From an uncultured Prevotellaceae bacterium (GTDB lineage: Bacteria; Bacteroidota; Bacteroidia; Bacteroidales; Bacteroidaceae), in assembly GCA_947306845.1 (NCBI GenBank), contig CAMZHP010000110.1:1-9271 (forward strand): a stretch of DNA of 9,271 nt. The letters run 5' to 3'. This document shows, piece by piece, positions 1-6,789 of the stretch. The translations under genes and the position numbers were made by a program. Under the pieces are notes generated by a model that was not told the origin of the DNA, searched no databases, and worked only from the letters and a program-made list of their open reading frames with translations. Positions within the stretch are counted from its first letter, which is position 1. Every line of letters starts with the position of its first letter.

Positions 1-1
1 T

Positions 2-58
2 CAGCCACGTCAGGGTGATAGATGTTTGATGAAGGAATGGACGTTTGTGGCAAGATAA
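2..58 (+). CDS. Possible C-terminal tail of an upstream gene (partial)
   Basis: Reading frame 2 on the plus strand is open from the window edge to a TAA at 56-58 and would encode a C-terminus ending KEWTFVAR. The other two plus frames stop earlier, at 16-18 and 27-29. This stop is the best fit for a real gene end because it touches the left arm of the hairpin at 58-100, where a terminator would be expected. The minus strand has no ATG in positions 1-58, so a minus-strand gene starting here is unlikely. Only 18 residues are visible, so no function can be proposed. The region could equally be non-coding. Confidence 0.28.
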   Translation, partial: QPRQGDRCLMKEWTFVAR

Positions 59-100
59 CACAGAAAAAGGTAGGATGCTCGCTCCTGCCTTTATCTGTGT
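58..100. terminator. Long hairpin, probable bidirectional terminator
   Basis: The arms at 58-75 and 83-100 are complementary over 18 positions with two mismatches (one is a G-U pair in one RNA orientation) and a 7-base loop. The left arm carries an A5 run (64-68) and the right arm a T-rich segment (90-94), so each strand has a partial U-tract at the stem base. The hairpin lies between the possible plus-strand gene end at 58 and covers the stop codon (91-93) of the minus-strand gene, the place expected of a shared terminator for two convergent genes. No long U-run follows on either side, so efficiency is uncertain. Confidence 0.6.
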
Positions 101-411
101 TTGATAGGACTGAATTCTGCTTTCTTGGCTTTCTGAAGGAACTCGAGCTTTTCAGCAGCAGAGAAAACTTTTTCAAACACGAAATCCTGCCTCTCTTCAA
201 GATATTGATATCGCAACCGTGTGGCATGTTCGGCTGCCCTGAATACGGCCTCAGCGGAATTCCAATCGCCGACATGTTCGCCCGCTATCGCAATCCGGAA
301 AGAACATCTGTAAGCGACGTGGCTGATGGCCGTTATCTCTATCCGATTCCCCAAAATCAGATGGCCATCACTCCCGGCCTTTATAAGCAGAACGCTGGTT
401 ATTAATGACAT
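91..411 (-). CDS. Small hypothetical protein, 106 aa
   Basis: I do not recognise this family. From the ATG at 411-409 the product is 106 residues, beginning MSLITSVLLIKAGSDGHLI. The C-terminal half (from about residue 50) is rich in Ala, Glu, Arg, Lys, Phe and Tyr and looks helical (AAEHATRLRYQYLEERQDF, then AEKLEFLQKAKKAEF), which is more protein-like than the overlapping plus-strand frame. The frame stays open upstream to a TTG at 501, but that would run through the GH43 leader stem-loop and into the GH43 start, so the ATG at 411 is preferred. The short hydrophobic start is too brief and polar to be a convincing signal peptide; the protein is probably cytoplasmic. Neither a Shine-Dalgarno nor a TAnnTTTG promoter is visible upstream. 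Its stop lies in the hairpin at 58-100, which supports a real transcript end. It could still be a non-functional open frame. Confidence 0.5.
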   Translation of the reverse strand: MSLITSVLLIKAGSDGHLILGNRIEITAISHVAYRCSFRIAIAGEHVGDWNSAEAVFRAAEHATRLRYQYLEERQDFVFEKVFSAAEKLEFLQKAKKAEFSPIKHR

Positions 412-414
412 ACA

Positions 415-422
415 TAGTTTTG
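415..422 (+). promoter_or_regulatory. Candidate -7 box for the GH43 gene
   Basis: TAGTTTTG matches the Bacteroidota -7 consensus TAnnTTTG. No good TTG-type -33 element lies 19-21 bases upstream, so this is a weak call. If it is used, transcription would start near 426-429, giving a leader of about 66-69 bases that contains the whole stem-loop at 435-474. Confidence 0.35.
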
Positions 423-434
423 GGTTAGGTTGAT

Positions 435-474
435 GTAGGGAGACTCTCGCTGGCTGTAGCGTAGGTTTCCCTGC
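435..474 (+). other. Strong stem-loop in the GH43 leader
   Basis: Positions 435-445 pair with 464-474 (11 pairs, three of them G-U). A 2x2 internal loop follows, then 448-451 pair with 458-461 around a 6-base loop (452-457). The structure ends 7 bases before the Shine-Dalgarno at 482-488, so that site stays exposed. No U-run follows, so it is not an intrinsic terminator. A role in mRNA stability or regulated translation is inference. I see no match to a riboswitch class I know. Confidence 0.5.
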
Positions 475-481
475 ACTTATT

Positions 482-488
482 AAAGGAG
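482..488 (+). promoter_or_regulatory. Shine-Dalgarno for GH43
   Basis: AAAGGAG lies 6 bases before the ATG at 495. This is a good match to the anti-Shine-Dalgarno and is notable because the other genes here have only A-rich leaders, as is usual in Bacteroidota. It fixes the GH43 start. Confidence 0.6.
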
Positions 489-494
489 AAGAAT

Positions 495-1478
495 ATGACA
501 AGAATACTGAAGGTGCTCATTCTTATGCTTGCACTATCATACCCTGCTTGGGGCAACGGAAAGAGCAATATGAAGCACTATCTTTTCGCATATTTTCAGA
601 ATAATACCACTGAAGGACAGCAGACTTGGTTTGCTGTCAGTGACGATGGCGTTCATTTCACGCCGCTTAATCATGGAAAACCCGTCATAGCCTCTGACAC
701 CATCTCTTTAAGTGGGGGCATCCGTGATCCGCATCTGCTGCGTGGTGAAGACGGATGGTTTCGTATGGTTCTGACAGATATGGACATGAGCAAGGGCAAA
801 TGGTCTAACAGGGGTATTGTAATGATGCGCTCCATGGATTTGATTCATTGGGAACATCATACCGTACATTTCCCCGAACGCTACAGAGAAAAGCAGCCCG
901 GGGAGGCAAATGCCGTATGGGCTCCACAGACGATATATGACTCTGCTGTTGGAAAATATATGGTATATTTCTCCTTGCATTCAGAAAAGGATGGCCCATA
1001 TCCACAGGATGCCGTTTATTACGCATACGCCAATGATGACTTTTCCGACCTCGAATGCGACCCCGTTTTACTTTTCAAATATCCTTATCCAACAATTGAT
1101 ACAGATATCGTCAGGGACACTGATGGAATCTTTCATTTGTTCTTTAACACATGGAATCAAGAAGGATTGGCCCGAAGGCAATATGTCTTTTCTGACATTC
1201 ATAATCCTGAAGGCTGGACATTGCTTCCCGGTCGTATGCAGCCCAACGAATTGGCTTCAGAGGGCTCTTCTGTTTACCCTCTGATAGAAGGTGGCTGGAT
1301 GATGGGATATGACTGTTTCAGAGACGGGAAATACCAATTCTGCAAGTCAGACAATTTAAGAGACTTTGATTTAGTCACAGAAACCACAAGTGCAGATGAG
1401 TTCAACCCGAGACACGGGTCTGTGCTTTTGATTACAGATGCTGAAATGCAAAATCTAATCCGGCATTTTGGAAAATAG
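495..1478 (+). CDS. Secreted glycoside hydrolase, family 43-type five-bladed propeller
   Basis: The 327-residue product is probably exported: residues 1-20 form a signal peptide (basic MTR, hydrophobic core, likely cleavage after PAWG). The rest reads as a five-bladed GH43-type propeller. Expected catalytic residues are visible in order: general base Asp78 in IRDPH, the pKa-modulating Asp in IDTD (Asp202 or Asp204), and the general acid Glu256 in ASEGS. The repeated blade motifs VWAPQTIYD (141-149) and FNPRHGSV (303-310) are also typical, with His307 in the conserved central position. It is one catalytic domain with no appended carbohydrate-binding module, and the length is normal for compact members. 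Family 43 enzymes are inverting alpha-L-arabinofuranosidases, beta-xylosidases, endo-arabinanases or galactan-active exo-enzymes. The sequence does not settle which, though the compact form favours an exo-enzyme. It is followed 103 bases later by the DUF1593 gene on the same strand. Confidence 0.88.
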   Translation: MTRILKVLILMLALSYPAWGNGKSNMKHYLFAYFQNNTTEGQQTWFAVSDDGVHFTPLNHGKPVIASDTISLSGGIRDPHLLRGEDGWFRMVLTDMDMSKGKWSNRGIVMMRSMDLIHWEHHTVHFPERYREKQPGEANAVWAPQTIYDSAVGKYMVYFSLHSEKDGPYPQDAVYYAYANDDFSDLECDPVLLFKYPYPTIDTDIVRDTDGIFHLFFNTWNQEGLARRQYVFSDIHNPEGWTLLPGRMQPNELASEGSSVYPLIEGGWMMGYDCFRDGKYQFCKSDNLRDFDLVTETTSADEFNPRHGSVLLITDAEMQNLIRHFGK

Positions 1479-1516
1479 AGACAAAATACAGATTTCTATA
1501 ATAATTCAATGAGATG

Positions 1517-1547
1517 TTGGTCTTCTGAGATGCTTTTTGTATCTTTG
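1517..1547 (+). promoter_or_regulatory. Bacteroidota-type promoter for the DUF1593 gene
   Basis: TATCTTTG at 1540-1547 is a perfect TAnnTTTG box, and a TTG at 1517-1519 sits 20 bases upstream, the usual -33 spacing. Transcription would start near 1551-1554, about 30 bases before the ATG at 1582. This means the upstream in-frame codons (TTG at 1537 onward) are not translated, and it lets this gene be expressed separately from GH43. Confidence 0.65.
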
Positions 1548-1581
1548 CACGGTTTTTCTGTTTCATGTCATAAATACAACG

Positions 1582-2925
1582 ATGAGAACTCTGCGGATCC
1601 TTATACTTATGCTGTTGGTCCTTTCCACCAAAGGCTATGCTGGCTTGATGCGCCTCTCTGCTTGTGCTCAGAATAAAAGTGAAAAGCCTCGCATTCTTGT
1701 CTCAACCGACATTGGGGGCACCGACCCAGACGACAATCAGTCGATGATACACCTAATGATGTACAGCGACCTTTTCCAGTTGGAGGGGCTGGTCTCTTCA
1801 CCTTCGTTTGGCAATGGCTCAAAACAGGAATTGCTGCGCATGATAGACCTTTACGAACAGGATTATCCCACACTCCAACGCCATTGCCCACAACTGTTGC
1901 CACCTGACTCATTACGTGGGATGTGCAAGCAGGGGCGGCATGGACTGATGCCATTGAAAGGATATGACAAACCGACAGAAGGTTCTGAATGGATAGTCCA
2001 CTGCGCACGCAAGCCAGACACCCGGCCTTTGTGGATCCTTGTCTGGGGAACGCTGGAAGATGTGGCACAGGCGTTGCACGATGCCCCCGACATAGCCACC
2101 CGGATTCGGGTATATTACATCGGTGGTCCCAACAAGAAGTGGGGAGTGAACAGCTATGCCTATATCGCAAGTCATTTCCCTCATCTTTGGATTATCGAAA
2201 ACAACGCTACCTATAGGGGCTTTATCACCGACAATGACAAGATGGAACTCATCGAGGAGTATGAGGGCATGCAGCATGATGCCAACCGCTACGGCACAGG
2301 CTACTACGACTATGCTATCAGGGAACACGGCACAATGGGGCGCGACTTCATCAAATATTACAATGGCATGGTGAAGATGGGCGACACACCGTCGTTGCTC
2401 TACATGATGAGCGGCAACCCCAATGACCCTACAGGTGAAAGCTGGGGTGGCAGGTTCGCTCCAATCACCAACAGCAGTCGCCGTGTGTTTCATGGTCATA
2501 CCACGGACCGTGACACAGTGCCGGTCTATGGCGTCATGGAGTGGCATTTCCAGGGTCCCGTAAGGCAGGATATTTCTGAGGACAGCGCCTGTTTCCATGC
2601 CACCATCGACAGGCAGCAGTGGGCGGGCTATTATATAGGCAACGGGACTTACGTGCTCCGCTATTGCCCTAAAGCTCCTGCCTGTCTGACCTATGTCATC
2701 AGCTCGCCCTTTTCAGAGCTCGACGGTCTCAGTGGCTCGTTTGTTGTCAGTGATGAATGGCCAGGTGCAGCCCATCAGGACGATTATCTCCTTGGCAAGC
2801 AATGGTTCAGCGACGTGCCCGACCGCTCTCTATATGAGGGAAAATGGCAAGGTGCCAAGACCACCCGCCGTTGGCGGCAAGAAGTTCTTGAGGACTGGGC
2901 ACGCCGCTGGGGATGGCTGAAATAA
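1582..2925 (+). CDS. Secreted DUF1593 / Sde182-type nucleoside-hydrolase-like protein
   Basis: The start is set at the ATG at 1582 (447 residues) because the promoter lies just upstream and a signal peptide follows at once: MRTLR, hydrophobic 6-15, possible cleavage after GYA (20). A sequence LSAC at 25-28 looks like a lipobox but follows an Arg and is far from the hydrophobic core. Residues 36 to about 310 match the DUF1593 pattern. ILVSTDIGGTDPDD (38-51) recalls the Asp cluster that binds calcium and ribose in inosine-uridine nucleoside hydrolases (Asp43, Asp48, Asp50, Asp51). WILVWGTLEDVAQAL (151-165), IIENNATYRG (204-213) and PTGESWGGRF (283-292) are further family-like blocks. Residues 320-415 resemble a beta-sandwich C-terminal domain. 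The family is linked with polysaccharide degraders and includes a Saccharophagus cellulose-binding protein, Sde_0182; its reaction is not established for this sequence. By eye the gene is more GC-rich than GH43. It ends 18 bases from the convergent regulator gene. Confidence 0.8.
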   Translation: MRTLRILILMLLVLSTKGYAGLMRLSACAQNKSEKPRILVSTDIGGTDPDDNQSMIHLMMYSDLFQLEGLVSSPSFGNGSKQELLRMIDLYEQDYPTLQRHCPQLLPPDSLRGMCKQGRHGLMPLKGYDKPTEGSEWIVHCARKPDTRPLWILVWGTLEDVAQALHDAPDIATRIRVYYIGGPNKKWGVNSYAYIASHFPHLWIIENNATYRGFITDNDKMELIEEYEGMQHDANRYGTGYYDYAIREHGTMGRDFIKYYNGMVKMGDTPSLLYMMSGNPNDPTGESWGGRFAPITNSSRRVFHGHTTDRDTVPVYGVMEWHFQGPVRQDISEDSACFHATIDRQQWAGYYIGNGTYVLRYCPKAPACLTYVISSPFSELDGLSGSFVVSDEWPGAAHQDDYLLGKQWFSDVPDRSLYEGKWQGAKTTRRWRQEVLEDWARRWGWLK

Positions 2926-2943
2926 CAACGATATACTTGCTCT

Positions 2944-5900
2944 TCACTCAGATTCTTTTTTACCACCTTGCTGGTATTTTTTTGGAGAGATGCCAAACTG
3001 CTGTTTGAAGACCTTGGCAAAGTAATGTGGGTCGTTTATACCTACCTTATAGCATACTTCAGCCACCGTTATTGTCTCTTCCCTCAACAATTCCGCTGCC
3101 CGGTTCATCCTGAGTGTCTTGATGTATTCGGCAGGCGTCTGTCCGGTCAGAGCCTTGATTTTCTTGAAGAATATTGTTCTACGATATCCCATAACCTCAG
3201 CCATGGCATCGACAGAAAGCGTGGGGTCGCTCAAATGGGTGTCCAGCCATGTGTTCATGACATCCAGCAAGTGTTTGTCACGCTCATCAACAATGATTTC
3301 CGGCAATACAGTTTTTCCTTCTGCTGTCTGTTGCATATATTGAGCCTTCTGTATGTCGCGTTGCTGAATCAGCCTCACAGCCGTTGCAACTAGCAATTGG
3401 GTGTCGAAGGGTTTGGTGATATAGGCATCAGCTCCTTTTTCCATGGCTTTTATACGCTTGTCATCTGTTGTCAAAGCCGTCAGCAAGATGATAGGAATAT
3501 CTTTTATCTCATCTTTTTGACGGATATGGGCCGTCAGTTCCAGTCCATCCATGACGGGCATCATAATGTCTGAGACAATCAAATCTGGACGCAATTGTTC
3601 CAACATCTGTATAGCCTCAACTCCATCTGCGGCTTTATGTACTACAAAATATTTCTGCAGCAAATTTTCCATATAGTCCATGACATCTGAATCGTCTTCA
3701 ACAATCAGTACAGTCCGATTGTTCATAGGCAAAGACGCCAACTCTTTGTATTTGTCGTTGTCGACCCCGCTATTCTGTACAAGCAACTGATGTCCTTCCG
3801 CCAAGAAGTCTTCTGCGGTATAGACATTTTTGTCTGTTGGGATGTCTACTGTGAAAACAGAACCCTTGGGTTCGTTAGGAGTATATCCTATAGTGCCATG
3901 ATGAACCTCGACCAGCGCTTTCGTAAGATTCAGGCCAATGCCAATGCTGTCATTGGAGAAGTTGCTTTGCATGAAGCGTTTAAACAACTCAGGCTGCTTC
4001 TCTTTTGGAATACCTACCCCAGAATCCTTGATACTAATGGTCATCTTCTTGTCGGAAAAACGGACTTGTAATGAAATGTCGCCATGACTTGGAGTGTATT
4101 TGAACGCATTAGAGAGTATGTTGTAAACGATTTTATCCAAGTGAGAGCGATCGACGAACATGACATAAGAACGCTCCTGTGTCGAGAATGTATAGTTGAT
4201 GTGTTTGTTCTCCGCAATGTCCGAGAAACTCAAGAAAATGTCGTGCAGGAACCTTACCACGTCGGTTTCCTCCAAAGCCAGCCTCAACTTGTCGTTCTGC
4301 ATCTTGCGAAACTCCAAGAGCTGATTGATCAGTCTAAGCATGCGGCTGACGCTCCTGTTCATGCTACTGACGGGCTGGCGCATCTCAGCTGGAATCTCTC
4401 CAGTATGCTTGATACGGTCTATTGCTCCACGGATGATTGTCAGAGGAGTACGAAACTCATGCGAGATGTTCGTAAAGAATTGCAGTTTATATTCGGTCAG
4501 CCTCTTCTCCACTTCTATCCGTTGCCGTAGCCGATAGACGGTACGTATCTGTCGATATACCAGATAGCCCAAGATTAATGCCAGAAAGGTATAAGCCAGA
4601 TAAGCCCACCACGAACGCCACCAAGGATAATGGATGATGACAGACAAAGTCGCCTCCTGTGTGGATAGAGAATAGTTGTCGTATGCCTTTACATGAAAGA
4701 TATAACGCCCTGGAGGAAGTTGTTTGTACGTGGCAAAACTATAGTCGGTCAGCTCACTCCAATCTTTTTCGTATCCTTCAAGCCAATATGAATATCTTGT
4801 ACTTGAGGCTGCCTTGAAATTGAATGCAGAGAAGTGAAAAGTCAACAGGTTCTGTTGATAACTCAAGTTGATTTCTTTTAAACCGCTTCCGAAATTCATC
4901 TTATCCATCTGGTTGGCAGAAACACCATTGATGATAAGATCTGTAATAGCCAACCTGGCCGTGTGTGGAGTGTTCTCCGAAGCCTTGTTGACATCATAGA
5001 CAATGATGCCGGCATTGGTGCCAAAAGCCAACCGGCCGTCGGGCATTCTGCATGCACTGTTGTCTGCATAGTTGTTGCGCAACAAGTCGTATTCGTCATA
5101 ATGATACCAGAATCTCTTGGTCTTTGGATTGTAGCAGGTAATCCCCTTCTTAGTGGCAAACCACAACGCCCCATGACCATCTTCGATAATGGCATGCACC
5201 TCGTCTGAGATAAGTCCATGTGATGCCGAAAGGTTTGCAAATTTCTGAGACCCCCACCTCTTGGTGTTGTCAATGCTGTACACCCCTTTCCCGAGTGTCC
5301 CCACCCAGAGTCGTCCTTGTGAGTCTTCATAGATACAGCTGACATCACTATATTTCAGTTCCAGCCCACTCAATACCTGTTCGTAAGCCGAGTGGTCATT
5401 GATGAGCTCATCTGGCAGGAACCTATATAGCCCGTCTTTTGTCCCCACCCACATCACGCCATGATGGTCTTGGAAAAGAACCCTCGCAGAGAATTTCTCA
5501 TTGAAAAAATGCCGAAACTCATAAGAAGCGTCAGGTGTGGGTATTGCCAGGTCCAGATAAGAGTTTTCGGGAGCTATCCAGATTCTTCCTTTTTGGTCGC
5601 ACAGCATGTAATAAATGTTGTTGGAAGAAATCGAATTAGGATTGTGCTCATCGTGGGCATACCATTTCCCGTTTCCTGCCCTCAGGCCTTTTTGTCGTGT
5701 GCCTATCCACGTCTTGCCTTCTTTGTCGCTACACGCGGAGTGCACATCAAGCCCCTCCCATGTGGGCTTGTCTTGCATGTCAAGATATCGGTCGGTTTTG
5801 TAGACATCACCCTTCGTGTTGGCTATCAGGAGTGTAGAATCTGCCAACCATCTCATAACATATACTTGGTTGTCACGCAGTCCTTTGGCATGCTGGTTCA

Positions 5901-6738
5901 GCAGTCTGACGGTCATGTTGTTCTCTGCTGGTATCAGGTATTCCAAGCCATGAAATTCGTCTGCCACCCATACATTGTCATCGCAGTCCAAGCACATGTC
6001 AATGATATAGTCAGAAGCTATCAGGCCTGAATCCTGACGTATATGCTTGACCGTCTTTTCCTTTCTGTCATAGACTGTGATTCCACACCCGTTTGTGGAC
6101 ACCCATATCAGCTGTCTGCGTTGAGAGGTCACCACCTTGAATTTTTTACTACTGACCAAGGGGAACAGTTCTTCATCAAAGACGCGCATTTGTATGGTTT
6201 CCCCTGTCTGCCGGTCGATGAACCACAATTGTCCTGTATTATCTATCACCACATTATTGCCAAGGTTGTCACTGATTATTCCACCGCCATTGTCGATAAC
6301 GTTACGGAAACGTTGTTCCACCTTGGGGTCAAGGTCTTTTTTCCGGCAGCCATCATACAATAGTTCTTTCTCCTTCTCAGGCAGTTCAACGAATCTGTTC
6401 TCTTCAATGTCGAAGACAGAGAACTGGTGTCCCTGCTCTGCAATCAGCAAGCGATTGTCAGGAAGTGTATAAAGAGCTTGGATATGGTTGTTGTTGAGCA
6501 ATCGTGCATTTCCTGTCTCAGAATACTTGTATGTAGTAAAGAAATAGCCGTCAAAGCGATACAGACCGTTGGGCGTTCCCATCCAGATGAAGCCTTTTGC
6601 GTCTTGGACAATATGCCTTACGTTATTGTCAGGCAGACCATTGTCGGAGTTCAGTTTACGCGACAACACCTCTACACCCATAGATTGGAGAGTGTGGAGT
6701 AACAATAATAGGAAGAATGTCCATTTCAGCTTCATCAT
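2944..6738 (-). CDS. Hybrid two-component system sensor kinase / AraC-type regulator (HTCS)
   Basis: This 1264-residue protein joins sensor, kinase, receiver and DNA-binding output. Residues 1-21 are a signal peptide. Residues 24 to about 590 are periplasmic propeller repeats with recurring patterns such as DAKGFIWMGTPNGLYRFDG (46-64), GVMWVGTKDGLYRF (427-440) and GRLWVGTLGKGVYSID (475-490). A Y_Y_Y domain follows (about 625-705), then one membrane segment (about 709-728). The kinase carries the phosphoacceptor His760 in SHEFRTP, the N-box Asn877, DSGVGIP (905-911) and GIGLNL (933-938). The receiver has Glu1014, Asp1015 and Asp1016, the phosphorylated Asp1057, Thr1087 and Lys1109. The C-terminus (about 1155-1258) has two AraC helix-turn-helices, the last ending in PHYFAKVFKQQFGISPKKY. 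All key residues are present, so it should be fully active. The family binds oligosaccharides in the periplasm and activates glycan genes; the ligand here is unknown. It lies 51 bases after GH2 on the same strand. ATGs at 6738 and 6735 are both possible starts. Confidence 0.97.
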   Translation of the reverse strand: MMKLKWTFFLLLLLHTLQSMGVEVLSRKLNSDNGLPDNNVRHIVQDAKGFIWMGTPNGLYRFDGYFFTTYKYSETGNARLLNNNHIQALYTLPDNRLLIAEQGHQFSVFDIEENRFVELPEKEKELLYDGCRKKDLDPKVEQRFRNVIDNGGGIISDNLGNNVVIDNTGQLWFIDRQTGETIQMRVFDEELFPLVSSKKFKVVTSQRRQLIWVSTNGCGITVYDRKEKTVKHIRQDSGLIASDYIIDMCLDCDDNVWVADEFHGLEYLIPAENNMTVRLLNQHAKGLRDNQVYVMRWLADSTLLIANTKGDVYKTDRYLDMQDKPTWEGLDVHSACSDKEGKTWIGTRQKGLRAGNGKWYAHDEHNPNSISSNNIYYMLCDQKGRIWIAPENSYLDLAIPTPDASYEFRHFFNEKFSARVLFQDHHGVMWVGTKDGLYRFLPDELINDHSAYEQVLSGLELKYSDVSCIYEDSQGRLWVGTLGKGVYSIDNTKRWGSQKFANLSASHGLISDEVHAIIEDGHGALWFATKKGITCYNPKTKRFWYHYDEYDLLRNNYADNSACRMPDGRLAFGTNAGIIVYDVNKASENTPHTARLAITDLIINGVSANQMDKMNFGSGLKEINLSYQQNLLTFHFSAFNFKAASSTRYSYWLEGYEKDWSELTDYSFATYKQLPPGRYIFHVKAYDNYSLSTQEATLSVIIHYPWWRSWWAYLAYTFLALILGYLVYRQIRTVYRLRQRIEVEKRLTEYKLQFFTNISHEFRTPLTIIRGAIDRIKHTGEIPAEMRQPVSSMNRSVSRMLRLINQLLEFRKMQNDKLRLALEETDVVRFLHDIFLSFSDIAENKHINYTFSTQERSYVMFVDRSHLDKIVYNILSNAFKYTPSHGDISLQVRFSDKKMTISIKDSGVGIPKEKQPELFKRFMQSNFSNDSIGIGLNLTKALVEVHHGTIGYTPNEPKGSVFTVDIPTDKNVYTAEDFLAEGHQLLVQNSGVDNDKYKELASLPMNNRTVLIVEDDSDVMDYMENLLQKYFVVHKAADGVEAIQMLEQLRPDLIVSDIMMPVMDGLELTAHIRQKDEIKDIPIILLTALTTDDKRIKAMEKGADAYITKPFDTQLLVATAVRLIQQRDIQKAQYMQQTAEGKTVLPEIIVDERDKHLLDVMNTWLDTHLSDPTLSVDAMAEVMGYRRTIFFKKIKALTGQTPAEYIKTLRMNRAAELLREETITVAEVCYKVGINDPHYFAKVFKQQFGISPKKYQQGGKKESE

Positions 6739-6743
6739 GAATG

Positions 6744-6774
6744 CAAATTAACAAAAAAAACTCTATATTCGCAA
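6744..6774 (-). promoter_or_regulatory. Candidate promoter for the HTCS gene
   Basis: Read on the minus strand, TTG (6774-6772) is followed after 20 bases by TTAATTTG (6751-6744), which differs from TAnnTTTG at one position. The spacer holds a run of eight T. The start of transcription would fall at about 6740-6737, on the ATG itself, so the message would have almost no leader. The regulator may instead be read from the GH2 transcript, and the box may be fortuitous. Confidence 0.4.
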
Positions 6775-6789
6775 GATTCTTATTCGGTT

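Noticed and set aside
1..326. 11-base inverted repeat: positions 1-11 and 316-326.
   Set aside because: No extension beyond 11 bases and no structural or coding logic; this length is expected by chance in a window of this size.
1606..1665. DUF1593 protein as a lipoprotein through LSAC at residues 25-28.
   Set aside because: The motif follows an Arg and lies about 10 residues past the hydrophobic core, so it is a poor lipobox. Ordinary signal cleavage is more likely, though not excluded.
1912..2598. Long minus-strand open frame (228 codons) opposite DUF1593.
   Set aside because: It is antisense to a well-supported gene, has no recognisable domain, and its composition (many His, Cys, Val) is typical of a shadow frame.
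2865..2877. CCGCC-GTT-GGCGG hairpin near the DUF1593 3' end, as a terminator for the HTCS gene.
   Set aside because: It lies within the DUF1593 coding sequence and has no U-tract on either strand, so it is probably just an effect of Arg/Trp codons.
5461..6030. Plus-strand open frame of 189 codons opposite HTCS.
   Set aside because: It is a shadow of the HTCS propeller coding region, with no domain, signal or leader.
6753..6760. Run of eight T on the minus strand after GH2, as an intrinsic terminator.
   Set aside because: No GC-rich hairpin precedes it; only a weak AAG/CTT stem is present. It fits better as the promoter spacer.
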